From contig JAJYSJ010000010.1 in NCBI GenBank assembly GCA_021793645.1, positions 1 through 64,000 on the forward strand: a stretch of 64,000 nucleotides of DNA. Reading direction: 5' to 3'. Every line of letters starts with the position of its first letter. The first letter of the stretch is position 1. The notes under the pieces are model-generated. The model was not told where the DNA came from. It did no database searches and saw only the letters and a list, made by a program, of their open reading frames with translations. The position numbers and the translations under genes are program-made. Shown here in pieces: positions 43,723 to 52,607 of the stretch. Origin of the DNA: Bacillota bacterium (GTDB lineage: Bacteria; Bacillota; Sulfobacillia; JAJZYS01; JAJYTV01).

Positions 43723-44150
43723 TCAGAGACCGACTGGATGATAGGTTTGTCGGGCTCGCTCAAAGGGTTCGCATCGCTCGACAAGCCATACGGTTAATGT
43801 CTCCTCCGTCAGTTCGTTTGCCGCAAGGCGCATCATCAGTGCGTACTTCTCTCCCTGTGACGCACGCAGCATGCGGCCGTTTAGGTCCAAGAACAGGAGG
43901 GTCGCAACCAGCGCAACCCGCTTGTTGCCGTCGCGAATAGGTGGTTCTGGACCAGCGCAGCCGCGTACGCCGTTGCCAGCATCTCAATCGCCGGGCGCTC
44001 GTCGCTATCGGCCCACAATTGTCTTGGACTTGCCAACGCTGACGACAAAAGTCCGGGATCGCGAACGCCCGGGGCTCCGCCGTGCTCCGCCAACAAGCGA
44101 CCGTGAATGGCTCTGATCACCGGCTCGGCCACCCACCTGGGCTCTGCCAA
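43723..44150 (-). pseudogene. Doc/Fic-type death-on-curing toxin with 1-nt deletion
   Basis: The first part reads RWVAEPVIRAIHGRLLAEHGGAPGVRDPGLLSSALASPRQ and AYAAALVQNH, exact family hallmarks. Just before the catalytic motif a single base is missing around 43938-43944. In the shifted frame the sequence continues RDGNKRVALVATLLFLDLNG and ends CEPFERARQTYHPVGL. The expected motif is HPFxDGNKR. The total length is 428 nt, one short of 143 codons. Either the toxin is dead or the base was lost in sequencing. TTG 44150 starts 1 nt after the antitoxin stop. Doc toxins phosphorylate EF-Tu. Confidence 0.78.
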
Positions 44151-44151
44151 A

Positions 44152-44375
44152 CTACCGCGCCAGCTTTCTCAGCGCATCCCGGTTCTCTCGCATGATGATC
44201 TCGGCACGGTCCATCTGGTCCGCAAAGTCCGGACTGTAGGGGGTCAGGACGATGCCGTCCGAGTTTCCGTGGCGTACAGATTGTCGCCCTTCCCAACGCG
44301 CAGATTCGCAAGGACTTCGCGGGGCAGGACGACGCCCAGAGAATTGCCGATCGCCGTCACCTTCAGCACCGCCAT
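44152..44375 (-). pseudogene. AbrB/MazE-type antitoxin with 1-nt deletion
   Basis: From ATG 44375 (GGGAGG upstream) the frame reads AVLKVTAIGNSLGVVLPREVLANLRVGKGDNLYATET, a clean swapped-hairpin AbrB DNA-binding domain. One base is missing after that. In the next frame it continues DGIVLTPYSPDFADQMDRAEIIMRENRDALRKLAR, the normal toxin-binding tail. Length 224 nt is one short of 75 codons. It is the partner of the Doc gene downstream. The DNA-binding part would still be made, so the protein could still bind its operator. Confidence 0.75.
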
Positions 44376-44395
44376 CGAATCGCCTCCCTCAGACC

Positions 44396-44418
44396 GTTAT
44401 TACAACAAATGTTATTAC
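44396..44418 (-). repeat. Direct repeat, likely antitoxin operator
   Basis: GTTATTAC occurs at 44396-44403 and 44411-44418, 15 bp apart, in an AT-rich stretch 20 bp upstream of the antitoxin start. AbrB-type antitoxins usually bind such sites in their own promoter. Confidence 0.5.
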
Positions 44419-44469
44419 GTTCGCATGCGACCCCTGGTACCATCCAGGTCCTTCGCTTGACTTCGCGCC

Positions 44470-44722
44470 CTCCGCTTGGCACTCTAAGGCTAGATCGGCG
44501 ATGCGCGGAAGCCGATGCGAAAGTCGGCCGCAGCAAGCGAGCCCGGGATGGTGAAAGCCGGGCGGCGGCGAGAGCGTCGGGGCGTCCGCAAGCCAGGGGA
44601 GGAACGCGGCTTGGCCGTCAGTAAACCCCCAAATGACACACGAGAGCGGTCCGCTGCGGCGGGCAAGCAGGGTGGAACCGCGGGAGACGCCTCCCGTCCC
44701 TGAGGGACGGGAGGCGTCTATT
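44470..44722 (+). ncRNA. Glycine T-box riboswitch upstream of glyQS
   Basis: A T-box leader. The stem I distal part carries AGCGAGCCCGGG-ATGGTG-AAAGCCGGGC (about 44535-44565), the hallmark GAGCC / GGTG-AGCC pattern, and the antiterminator bulge AGGGTGGAACCGCGG is at 44669-44683. The terminator stem follows at 44686-44718. A TTGACT box at 44457 could be the -35 of its promoter. Uncharged glycine tRNA would stabilise the antiterminator and allow glyQS expression. The specifier should be a GGC codon, but I could not fix its exact position by eye. The left boundary is approximate. Confidence 0.9.
44686..44718 (+). terminator. T-box terminator stem
   Basis: GACGCCTCCCGTCCC (44686-44700) pairs perfectly with 44704-44718 around TGA; its left arm competes with the antiterminator. 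The U-run is short (TATTCGT). Confidence 0.8.
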
Positions 44723-44743
44723 CGTGCTCAAGGAGGCGACTGT

Positions 44744-45628
44744 GTGACGCTGCAGGAGATGATCTTCGCACTGCACCGCTTCTGGGCGGACGAGGGCTGC
44801 TACATCGGCCAGCCCTACGACATCGAGAAGGGCGCCGGAACGATGAACCCCCTCACCTTCTTCCGAGCCCTCGGACCGGAGCCCTGGCGGGTCGGCTACG
44901 TCGAGCCGTCGCGCCGCCCGGCAGATGCCCGCTTCGGCGAGAACCCGAACCGCCTCTACCAGCACCACCAGTACCAGGTGATCCTGAAGCCTTGTCCGGC
45001 CAACGTACAGGACATCTACCTTCGCTCGCTTGCGGCGATCGGGCTCGACGCAACCGTCCACGACGTGCGCTTCGTGGAGGACAACTGGGAAAATCCATCG
45101 ACGGGATCCTGGGGACTCGGGTGGGAGGTCTGGATCGACGGGATGGAAGTCACCCAGTTCACCTACTTCCAGCAGATGGGCGGCATCGAACTGCTTGTGC
45201 TGCCGGCGGAGATCACCTACGGTCTCGAACGGATCGCCGCGTACGTCCAGGGCGTCTCGAACGTGTTCGATGTCGAAGTGATGCCGGGGCTCAAGTACGG
45301 GGATCTCTTCCGCCGCCAGGAGTACGAGCACTCCGCCTACTCCTTCAACCACGCCTCCGTGGAGTACCTGCAGACCACATTCCAGGGCAGCGAGGCGGAA
45401 GCGGAGCGCGCATCCGCGGAGGGCCTGTACTTCGCCGCCTACGACCACGTGCTGCGCATGTCGCACGCCTTCAATCTTCTGGAGGCGCGCGGCGCGATCG
45501 CTCCCGCGCAGCGCACCGCCTACATCGGCCGCATCCGCGACCGCGCGCGCGAGGTGGCGGAACTGTGCGTCGCAGACCGCGAACGCCAGGGCTTCCCGCT
45601 CGAGGGGAGGGTGCTGAGATGGAGCTGA
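44744..45628 (+). CDS. glyQ: Glycine--tRNA ligase alpha subunit
   Basis: The catalytic alpha subunit of the bacterial alpha2beta2 enzyme, 294 residues. It starts TLQEMIFALHRFWADEGCYIGQPYDIEKGAGTMNP, as usual, with the class II motifs EVWIDGMEVTQFTYFQQMGG and EITYGLERIAAYVQG. GTG 44744 lies 7 nt after AAGGAGG. It is controlled by the upstream T-box and overlaps glyS by 10 nt. Confidence 0.96.
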   Translation: MTLQEMIFALHRFWADEGCYIGQPYDIEKGAGTMNPLTFFRALGPEPWRVGYVEPSRRPADARFGENPNRLYQHHQYQVILKPCPANVQDIYLRSLAAIGLDATVHDVRFVEDNWENPSTGSWGLGWEVWIDGMEVTQFTYFQQMGGIELLVLPAEITYGLERIAAYVQGVSNVFDVEVMPGLKYGDLFRRQEYEHSAYSFNHASVEYLQTTFQGSEAEAERASAEGLYFAAYDHVLRMSHAFNLLEARGAIAPAQRTAYIGRIRDRAREVAELCVADRERQGFPLEGRVLRWS

Positions 45629-47661
45629 TCGTCGAGTTCGGATTCCCGGAGCTCCCCTCGAGCGTGGTGGCGCAGGCGGAGCAGGACCTGCGCGCGCTGA
45701 CTCTTTCGGCCGTGCAGGATGCGCTCCTCGCGGAGGGCGACCTCGAGGCAGAGAGCTACAGCACTCCACGGCGCCTTGCGGTGCGCCTCTCGCCGCTGCG
45801 CCTAGCCCAGCCGGACCGCGAAGTCGAGGCGCGCGGGCCTTCGGTCGCGCAGGCCTTCAAGGACGGGCAGCCCACCAAGGCGGCCGAGGGCTTCGCGAGA
45901 AGCCAGGGGACGGACGTCGCGCACCTCGAGCGGCGCGAGACGCCGCAGGGGGAATACCTTTTCGCCAAGAGGAAGGTCGCCGGGCGGCCCGCCAAAGAAG
46001 TGCTGCTCGAGATCCTGCCGCAGGTGCTCACGCAGATGCGCTTTCCGCGTACGATGCGCTGGGCGGACGGCGCACCGCGCCTCCCGCGGCCGCTCATCTG
46101 GGCGATGGGCCTAATGGGCGGCGAGGTGCTGCCGTTCGCGATCGGACCGGTGACGGCCGGATCCGAGACCTACGGGCACCGCGTCACTGCGCCGGGCCCG
46201 CACGCGGTGGAATCCGCGAAGGCGTATGCTTGCGTGCTGCGCGGGGCCGATGTCGAGCCGGACCGCGCAGTGCGGCGCGCACGGGTCGCGGACGGCGTAC
46301 GGGCCGCGGCAGAGGAGCAAGGCCTGCGGGCGGAGATCCCGGAGGACCTGCTCGATGAGGTGACGGACCTCTGCGAGTGGCCAATGGCCTTCCTCGGGCG
46401 TTTCGAAACCGCGTACCTGGAACTGCCGGAGCCGGTCCTGACGGCAACCATGATTCACCACCAGCGCTTCTTCCCTGTGCGGGAAGCGGATGGGCGCCTT
46501 GCGGCACGCTTCGCCGCCGTGCGAAACGGCGGGCAGGAGGATGTCGTGCGGCGCGGCAACGAGACGGTGCTCGCTGCACGGCTGGCGGACGCGCTCTTCT
46601 TCTTCAAGGAAGACCGCCGCCAGACCCTGCGCGCGCGCCGCGATCAGCTGAGGGGCATCGCCTACGCACCGAAGCTCGGGACGCTCTACGACCGCAGCGT
46701 GCGCCTCGCACACCTCGCGGGGAAGCTCGCGGAACTGGCTGGCCACCCGGACCTCAAGTCGACGCTGGAGGAGGCGGGGGCGCTTGCGCTCTGCGACCGT
46801 GCGACGGCGCTGGTGCGCGAGCTCCCAGAGCTAGAGGGCACGATGGCGAAGGCCTATGCCCAGCTCGATGGCGAAGGGGACGCCGTGTGCCGTGCGGTTG
46901 GCGAGCGCGTACGCCCCCGCGGAGCAGAGGATGAACTGCCCGAGACGCCGGAGGGGACCCTCCTCGCGCTTGCGGACCGCCTCGACCATTTGGTCGGGTT
47001 CCTCGCGAGCGGGCGCGCGCCCACGGGGTCGCAGGACCCCTTCGGGCTGCGCCGCGCGGCGATCGGGGCGCTGCGGCTATGGGAGCGCCTTCCCGGACTG
47101 TCGCTCCCGGATGCGCTCGATGCCGCGCTCGCCGGCTACTCAGGACTGCTCGGGGATGCGGCAGCCGGCGCGCGCGAGCAGCTGCCGGTCTTCCTCGCCG
47201 GCCGCCTTGCGTCGCGCGCGGAGGAACAGGGCCATGACGCACGGCTGATGCAGGCCGTACTCGCGGCCGGCATCGAGCATCCAGGCAATGTCTTCGCGCG
47301 CCTCGCGGCGCTCGAGGAAGTGGCGGAGGCCGATGAGTTCACGCCGCTCGTGCATGCCGCGCGGCGGGCCAAGAACCTCGCGAAGGAGGGCGATGACTTT
47401 GGCGCTGTCGGCGAAGAGGCGGCGCTGCTTTCGGCGGTCGAGTCCGTGGAGAGGGAAGGGGACGCCCTCTTCGCAGGCGGCGACTACGCGGGCTACCTGC
47501 GGCGCGCATCGACGCTCTACGCTCCCCTCGACCGCTTCTTTACGGAGCTGATGATCATGTCGGAGGTTCCCGAGGAGCGCTCCCGCCGCCAGGCGATCCT
47601 CCACCGGGCGCACCTTGTGCTCTCGCGGGTCGCGGAGATCGCGGCCCTCAGCGCCGAGTGA
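45619..47661 (+). CDS. glyS: Glycine--tRNA ligase beta subunit
   Basis: A 680-residue beta subunit that binds tRNA-Gly and supplies an editing-like HD domain. It begins ELIVEFGFPELPSSVVAQAEQDL, contains RFPRTMRWADGAPRLPRPLIWAMGL, and has ALADRLDHLVGFLASGRAPTGSQDPFGLRRAA (the GSxDPFGLRR motif), ending with the anticodon-binding-like RVKNLAKE-type helices and a DRFFTELMIMSE tail. ATG 45619 overlaps glyQ. Confidence 0.96.
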   Translation: MELIVEFGFPELPSSVVAQAEQDLRALTLSAVQDALLAEGDLEAESYSTPRRLAVRLSPLRLAQPDREVEARGPSVAQAFKDGQPTKAAEGFARSQGTDVAHLERRETPQGEYLFAKRKVAGRPAKEVLLEILPQVLTQMRFPRTMRWADGAPRLPRPLIWAMGLMGGEVLPFAIGPVTAGSETYGHRVTAPGPHAVESAKAYACVLRGADVEPDRAVRRARVADGVRAAAEEQGLRAEIPEDLLDEVTDLCEWPMAFLGRFETAYLELPEPVLTATMIHHQRFFPVREADGRLAARFAAVRNGGQEDVVRRGNETVLAARLADALFFFKEDRRQTLRARRDQLRGIAYAPKLGTLYDRSVRLAHLAGKLAELAGHPDLKSTLEEAGALALCDRATALVRELPELEGTMAKAYAQLDGEGDAVCRAVGERVRPRGAEDELPETPEGTLLALADRLDHLVGFLASGRAPTGSQDPFGLRRAAIGALRLWERLPGLSLPDALDAALAGYSGLLGDAAAGAREQLPVFLAGRLASRAEEQGHDARLMQAVLAAGIEHPGNVFARLAALEEVAEADEFTPLVHAARRAKNLAKEGDDFGAVGEEAALLSAVESVEREGDALFAGGDYAGYLRRASTLYAPLDRFFTELMIMSEVPEERSRRQAILHRAHLVLSRVAEIAALSAE

Positions 47662-47679
47662 AGGCAGGAGGTGGGGCCT

Positions 47680-48513
47680 TTGGTAGGGAATAGCGGCGCG
47701 GACCTGCGCGTGCGGCCCGCGTTGATCGTGGTGATCTCGGACGCCTTGGGAGAGACGGCCGAGCTTGTGGCGCAGGCGGCCGCAAGCCAGTTTCCAGGGC
47801 ATCCCGTCGAGGTTCGCAGGTTTCCGCACGTCACGACGGAACAGGACTTCCTGCAGGTCATGGCGGGCCTGAAGCAGATGCCAGCGGCGGTCGTCTACAC
47901 AATCATCCTGCCGGAACTCAGGCAGGCGATCGCAGGGCACCTGCAGGCGTCCTCTGTGCCGTACGTCGACGTGATGGGTCCAGTGCTCGACGGGCTCGCG
48001 GGTGCGCTCGCCGCAGCGCCGAGCCGCCAGCCTGGCCTCGTGCACCGTTTGGATGCGCGGTATTTCCGTCGCGTCGAGGCGGTCGAGTTTGCGGTGCGGT
48101 ACGATGATGGCAAGGATCCCGCCGGGATACTGCGCGCGGAGGTGGTGCTCCTCGGCGTCTCGCGGACGTCGAAGACCCCGACCTCGATGTACCTTGCGCA
48201 TCGCCAGATCAAGGTCGCGAACGTACCCCTCGTTCCGGAGGCCGACTTGCCCGACGAGATCTTCCAGGTCTCGCCGCGCAAGATCATGGGTCTCACGATC
48301 AACCCGGAGATCCTTCTGCAGATTCGCACCGAGCGGCTGAAGAGTCTCGGGCTCGGCTCCGGGTCTCGCTACGCCGATCTCGGGAGGATCATCGAGGAGC
48401 TGGAGTACGCGGACCACGTGTACCGGCGCCTCGGCTGCACTGTCATAGATGTCTCCCAGAAGGCCGTGGAGGAGACGGCGAGCCGAATCCTTGAACTTGT
48501 GGGGAGGACGTAG
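47680..48513 (+). CDS. ppsR: PPDK regulatory protein (bifunctional kinase/pyrophosphorylase)
   Basis: A 277-residue DUF299 protein (YqfL). It phosphorylates and reactivates pyruvate phosphate dikinase using ADP and phosphate. Seen are VVISDALGETAELVAQAAASQF, the P-loop-like LLGVSRTSKTPTSMYLA, and LTINPEILLQIRTERLKSLG. It directly precedes ppdK (3-nt gap), which confirms the target. TTG 47680 was chosen because AGGAGGTG lies 6-7 nt upstream; GTG 47671 would overlap that site. In Bacillus ccpN lies between glyS and this gene; it is missing here. Confidence 0.92.
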   Translation: MVGNSGADLRVRPALIVVISDALGETAELVAQAAASQFPGHPVEVRRFPHVTTEQDFLQVMAGLKQMPAAVVYTIILPELRQAIAGHLQASSVPYVDVMGPVLDGLAGALAAAPSRQPGLVHRLDARYFRRVEAVEFAVRYDDGKDPAGILRAEVVLLGVSRTSKTPTSMYLAHRQIKVANVPLVPEADLPDEIFQVSPRKIMGLTINPEILLQIRTERLKSLGLGSGSRYADLGRIIEELEYADHVYRRLGCTVIDVSQKAVEETASRILELVGRT

Positions 48514-48516
48514 AAC

Positions 48517-51156
48517 GTGGCGGAAAAGTACGTATATCGCTTCGAGGAAGGCTCCAAGGACGACCGCGCGCGGCTTGGAGGCAAGGGAGCGAACCTCGCC
48601 GAGATGACGCGCGTCGGACTGCCCGTGCCCCCGGGCTTCACCGTCACCGCCCCGGCCTGCAACGCCTACAACAAACTTGGCCGCCAGTTTCCGGAGGGTC
48701 TCGAGGACGACGTCTGGCGCGAGGTGGCTGCACTCGAGGAGCGCGCGGGCAAGCAGTTCGGCGACCGCGAGAACCCGCTGCTCGTCTCGGTGCGCTCCGG
48801 TGCCGCCGTCTCGATGCCCGGCATGATGGACACCGTGCTGAACCTCGGTCTGAATCCACAGACGCGCGAGGGACTCGGCGCGCGTGCGGGCCGCCGCTTT
48901 GCGCTGGACTGCCACCGCCGATTCATCCAGATGTTCGGGAACGTCGTGCTGCACATGGAGCACAGCGACTTCGAGACGGTCCTCCACGACGCGCGCGAGA
49001 AGGCGGGCGTGCACCAGGACCACGAGCTGACGGAGTCGGACCTCGAGGAGATCATCGTGCGCTACCTCCAACTCGTCGAACGCCACACGGGCCGACCCTT
49101 CCCGGAGGATCCGAGAGAGCAGCTGATCCTCGCGATCCGCGCCGTCTTCGACTCCTGGGAAAACCCGCGCGCGAAGGTCTACCGGCGGATCAACCAGATC
49201 CCCGACGATCTCGGCACCGCCGTGAATGTCCAGGCGATGGTCTTCGGCAACCTCTCGCCGCAGTCCGGCACGGGCGTCCTCTTCACCCGCAACCCCAATA
49301 CCGGGGAGAAGGTCCTCTACGGCGAATACCTGACGCAAGCGCAGGGTGAGGACGTCGTCGCGGGGATCCGCACGCCGAAGGAGATCGGGGTGCTGAAGGA
49401 CGACATCCCGGCCGCTTACGACCAGGTGGAGAAGGTCGCGCAGCTACTGGAGCGGCACTACGCCGACATGCAGGACATCGAGTTTACGATTGAGGACGGA
49501 CGCCTCTATATGCTGCAGACGCGCAGCGGCAAGCGCTCAGCGCGGGCGTCTGTGAAGATCGCGGTGGACCTCGTGCGCGAGGGCAGGATCTCCAAGGCGG
49601 AAGCGCTCGGACGCGTCACGCCGGAACAGGTCGACCAGCTGCTGCACCGCGGCGTCGACCCCCATGCCCAGAACGAGGTGCTGGCGAAGGGCCTGCCTGC
49701 GTCGCCGGGCGCGGCGAGCGGGCAGATCGTCTTCGACGCCGACACGGCAGAGAAGCTCGGCCGTCTGGGCGAGAAGGTCCTTCTCGTACGGCCCGAGACG
49801 GCGCCCGACGACATTCACGGGATCGTGCTGGCGCAGGGCGTCCTCACCTCGCGCGGCGGCATGACCTGCCACGCCGCGATCGTGGCGCGCGGCATGGGCA
49901 AGCCCTGCATCGTCGGCTGCGAGGCGCTGAAGATCGACCTCGGCCGCAAGGAACTGCAGGTCGGGGACCGCACGTTCAAGGAGAACGACACGATCTCGAT
50001 CGACGGGGCGACAGGCCGCGTCTTCGCGGGTCAGGTCGCGATGGTCGAGCCGGAGCTGGGCAAGGAGGCGTCGGAGATCCTCGCCTGGGCCGACGAGACG
50101 CGCCGCCTCGGGGTGATGGCGAACGCGGACACGCCGGAAGACGCGGAGAAGGCGCGCGCCTTCGGCGCGCAGGGCGTCGGCCTGTGCCGCACGGAGCACA
50201 TGTTCATGCAGCAGGACCGCCTGCCCGTGGTGCAGGAGATGATCCTCGCTGGCACCGAAGCGGAGCGCCGTGCAGCGCTCGATCGCCTGCTGCCATTCCA
50301 GGAGGGCGACTTCTACGGCATCCTGAAGGCGATGCGGGGCCTTCCGGTGACGATACGCCTTCTGGATCCTCCGCTCCACGAGTTCCTCCCTGACGTCGAG
50401 GAACTGGCCGTCGAGGTGGCGCTGCTCAAGGAGCGCGGCCAGCAGGGCAGCGAAGCATACCGGCGCAAGGCAGATCTCCTTCGCCAGGCGCGGGCGCTTT
50501 CCGAGTTCAACCCCATGCTCGGCTTCCGCGGCTGCCGTCTCGGCCTCATCTACCCGGAGATCTACGAGATGCAGGCGCGGGCGATTTTCCAGGCGACGGC
50601 GAGACTGCAGCGCGAGGGGATCGACGTGCACCCAGAGGTGATGATCCCGCTCGTAGGCGACCCCAAGGAGCTTCAGATCTCACGCAAGCTCGTCGCGGCG
50701 GTGCACCAGCAGGTGCAGAGCGAGACGGGCGCGAGCATCCCTCTGAAGGTCGGGACGATGCTCGAGGTGCCGCGCGCCTGCCTCCTTGCCGGGGAGATCG
50801 CGCAGCACGCCGACTTCTTCTCCTTCGGCACGAACGACCTGACGCAGACGACCTTTGGCTACAGCCGCGACGACGCGGAAGGCAAGTTCCTCACCCGCTA
50901 CCTTGAGGAGAAGGTGCTCGAGGAGAACCCCTTCGCGGTGCTCGACCAGGCCGGAGTGGGCCAGCTCGTGACGTTCGGCGTCGCGCGCGGCCGCGCCGTG
51001 AAGCCGGAACTGAAGGTCGGGATCTGCGGAGAGCACGGCGGCGAACCGCGTTCGATCGCGTTCTGCCACCGCACGGGGCTCAACTACGTGTCATGCTCGC
51101 CCTATCGCGTGCCGATCGCTCGGCTCGCTGCGGCGCGCGCGGCCCTGGAGGACTAA
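48517..51156 (+). CDS. ppdK: Pyruvate, phosphate dikinase
   Basis: An 879-residue enzyme that makes PEP from pyruvate, ATP and phosphate. It has the N-terminal ATP-grasp (LGGKGANLAEMTRVGLPVPPGFTVTAPAC and VSVRSGAAVSMPGMMDTVLNLGLN), the swivelling domain with catalytic His in TSRGGMTCHAAIVARGMGKPC (preceding Thr is the regulatory phosphorylation site), and the PEP/pyruvate barrel (GLCRTEHMF, FLPDVEEL, FSFGTNDLTQTTFGYSRDD, CGEHGGEP). GTG 48517 follows GGGGAGG. It suggests gluconeogenic or PPi-linked glycolytic metabolism. Confidence 0.96.
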   Translation: MAEKYVYRFEEGSKDDRARLGGKGANLAEMTRVGLPVPPGFTVTAPACNAYNKLGRQFPEGLEDDVWREVAALEERAGKQFGDRENPLLVSVRSGAAVSMPGMMDTVLNLGLNPQTREGLGARAGRRFALDCHRRFIQMFGNVVLHMEHSDFETVLHDAREKAGVHQDHELTESDLEEIIVRYLQLVERHTGRPFPEDPREQLILAIRAVFDSWENPRAKVYRRINQIPDDLGTAVNVQAMVFGNLSPQSGTGVLFTRNPNTGEKVLYGEYLTQAQGEDVVAGIRTPKEIGVLKDDIPAAYDQVEKVAQLLERHYADMQDIEFTIEDGRLYMLQTRSGKRSARASVKIAVDLVREGRISKAEALGRVTPEQVDQLLHRGVDPHAQNEVLAKGLPASPGAASGQIVFDADTAEKLGRLGEKVLLVRPETAPDDIHGIVLAQGVLTSRGGMTCHAAIVARGMGKPCIVGCEALKIDLGRKELQVGDRTFKENDTISIDGATGRVFAGQVAMVEPELGKEASEILAWADETRRLGVMANADTPEDAEKARAFGAQGVGLCRTEHMFMQQDRLPVVQEMILAGTEAERRAALDRLLPFQEGDFYGILKAMRGLPVTIRLLDPPLHEFLPDVEELAVEVALLKERGQQGSEAYRRKADLLRQARALSEFNPMLGFRGCRLGLIYPEIYEMQARAIFQATARLQREGIDVHPEVMIPLVGDPKELQISRKLVAAVHQQVQSETGASIPLKVGTMLEVPRACLLAGEIAQHADFFSFGTNDLTQTTFGYSRDDAEGKFLTRYLEEKVLEENPFAVLDQAGVGQLVTFGVARGRAVKPELKVGICGEHGGEPRSIAFCHRTGLNYVSCSPYRVPIARLAAARAALED

Positions 51157-51158
51157 GG

Positions 51159-52607
51159 GTGGCAGAGATCGAGCAGGAGATCCTCCGCCTCTACCTGAGC
51201 GCATTCGGCGTCGAGCGGCAGGAGGCCGGGCAGGGATTCGAGGGGTTCGGCGAGGGGCCGATGCCCGAGGAGATCGAACGCCTCCAGCAGAGGCTGGGAG
51301 AGGCGCCTGCCGCGCGGCGGGCGCTCCTCTCCCGCCTGCTCTGGCGCGCCGAGCGCCGCGGGGCGCAGCGCGCGGTGGATCCTTCCGTCGCGGCCGGCGA
51401 GGCGCTCGGGGCAATGGTGCTTGCGGAACTGCATGGCGATGCCGAACGCGCCGCGGTGCTGCAAAGCGTGCCGGCGCATCTCGGCGCCGCGATTTCTGGT
51501 GCGCAGGGCAGGCCGCTGCGCGGGGTGGCACGTTCCTTCGCTGCGCAGGCGGCGTCGCTTGCCGCAGGCCTTCTCCTGGCGCGCGACGCGAACCCGGAAC
51601 GCGCCGAGGAGGGCGATCCGCTGGCGCTTGGCTTCATGGCCTGCGAGCATTTCGTGCGCGGCCTCGACGCGCTCGGGGAGGCGCCGTTGGAGCAGCCGAT
51701 GGGCGCGCATCCCTACGCTGACTTCCTCTATGCCGAGTCTGGCGTGCCGCTGCTCCCAAAGGAGGTGGCGGAAGCCGCGATGACCGCGATGCAGGCGGAG
51801 CTGCGCGAGGCGCGGCGCATCGCGCGGCAGATCGCTCCAGGGGAAGACCTCTTCGAAGTCGTCGAGGGGATCGGGGAGGACGCGCCGGAGAACGAGGCGG
51901 AGCTGCTCGACGTGTACCGCGCGGCGCGCGATGGAGTCGCGGCGGCGGTGGCGGGCGACTTCCCGGCGGCGCAGGCTGCGCTGGAGATCTCCCTGGCGCC
52001 GGCGCAACTGCACGGTCTGCTCCCCTTGACGGCGTATCTTCCCCCCTCGCAGAGCGACCCTGCGGGGACGGTGCTGCTGAGCCAGGCGCTTGGGCCGATG
52101 CAGAGCGCGCACGCACGAGCGCGCACCTACCTCGCGATGGCGCACGACGGCATTCCCGGCAGCCATCTCCTCTTCTCCGCGGCGAAGGGGGACACACTGC
52201 GCCGCCTCCTGCTCTCGCCGTTCGCGGCGCAGGGATGGGCGCTCTACGCGGCGCGCTACGCCGCTGAGCGCCTGGGTAGCGAAAAGATCCTCCTGATCGC
52301 GGCGCTCGATGCGGCGCAGCGTGCGGCGCGCGCCTTCGCGGATGCGGCGCTGCACGCCGGGATCGCGCCGCGCGCACAGATCCTGGCGGCGCTTTCGGAT
52401 GCCCTGTCGCTGCCAGAGGCGCTTGCGGAGGCGGAGCTGCATGCCCTGTCGCACCAGCCGGGTTCCGGAGCGCTGCCCTGGTGGCTTGCGGTCGACATCG
52501 GGGAGCGCGTGCGTCGGGACGTGGAGGGAGGCAGCACGGCGCGGGCAGCGCATGAGGCGATCCTTGCGGGCGGCGCACTGCCGCCGGTGCAGGAGGCGAG
52601 CGCATGA
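51159..52607 (+). CDS. Divergent DUF885-family protein (metallopeptidase-like)
   Basis: A 482-residue helical protein. The C-terminal half follows DUF885 order: AMAHDGIPGSHLLFSAAKGDTLRRLLLSPFAAQGWALYAARYAAE, then DAAQRAARAFADAALHAG and ALAEAELHALSHQPGSGALPWWLAVDIGERVRRDV. In typical members the zinc motif is HEAYPGHH; here it is HDGIPGSH, with Glu to Asp and one His to Ser, so activity is doubtful. GTG 51159 comes 3 nt after the ppdK stop, and its stop overlaps dgt (ATGA), placing it inside the ppdK-dgt operon. Confidence 0.6.
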   Translation: MAEIEQEILRLYLSAFGVERQEAGQGFEGFGEGPMPEEIERLQQRLGEAPAARRALLSRLLWRAERRGAQRAVDPSVAAGEALGAMVLAELHGDAERAAVLQSVPAHLGAAISGAQGRPLRGVARSFAAQAASLAAGLLLARDANPERAEEGDPLALGFMACEHFVRGLDALGEAPLEQPMGAHPYADFLYAESGVPLLPKEVAEAAMTAMQAELREARRIARQIAPGEDLFEVVEGIGEDAPENEAELLDVYRAARDGVAAAVAGDFPAAQAALEISLAPAQLHGLLPLTAYLPPSQSDPAGTVLLSQALGPMQSAHARARTYLAMAHDGIPGSHLLFSAAKGDTLRRLLLSPFAAQGWALYAARYAAERLGSEKILLIAALDAAQRAARAFADAALHAGIAPRAQILAALSDALSLPEALAEAELHALSHQPGSGALPWWLAVDIGERVRRDVEGGSTARAAHEAILAGGALPPVQEASA

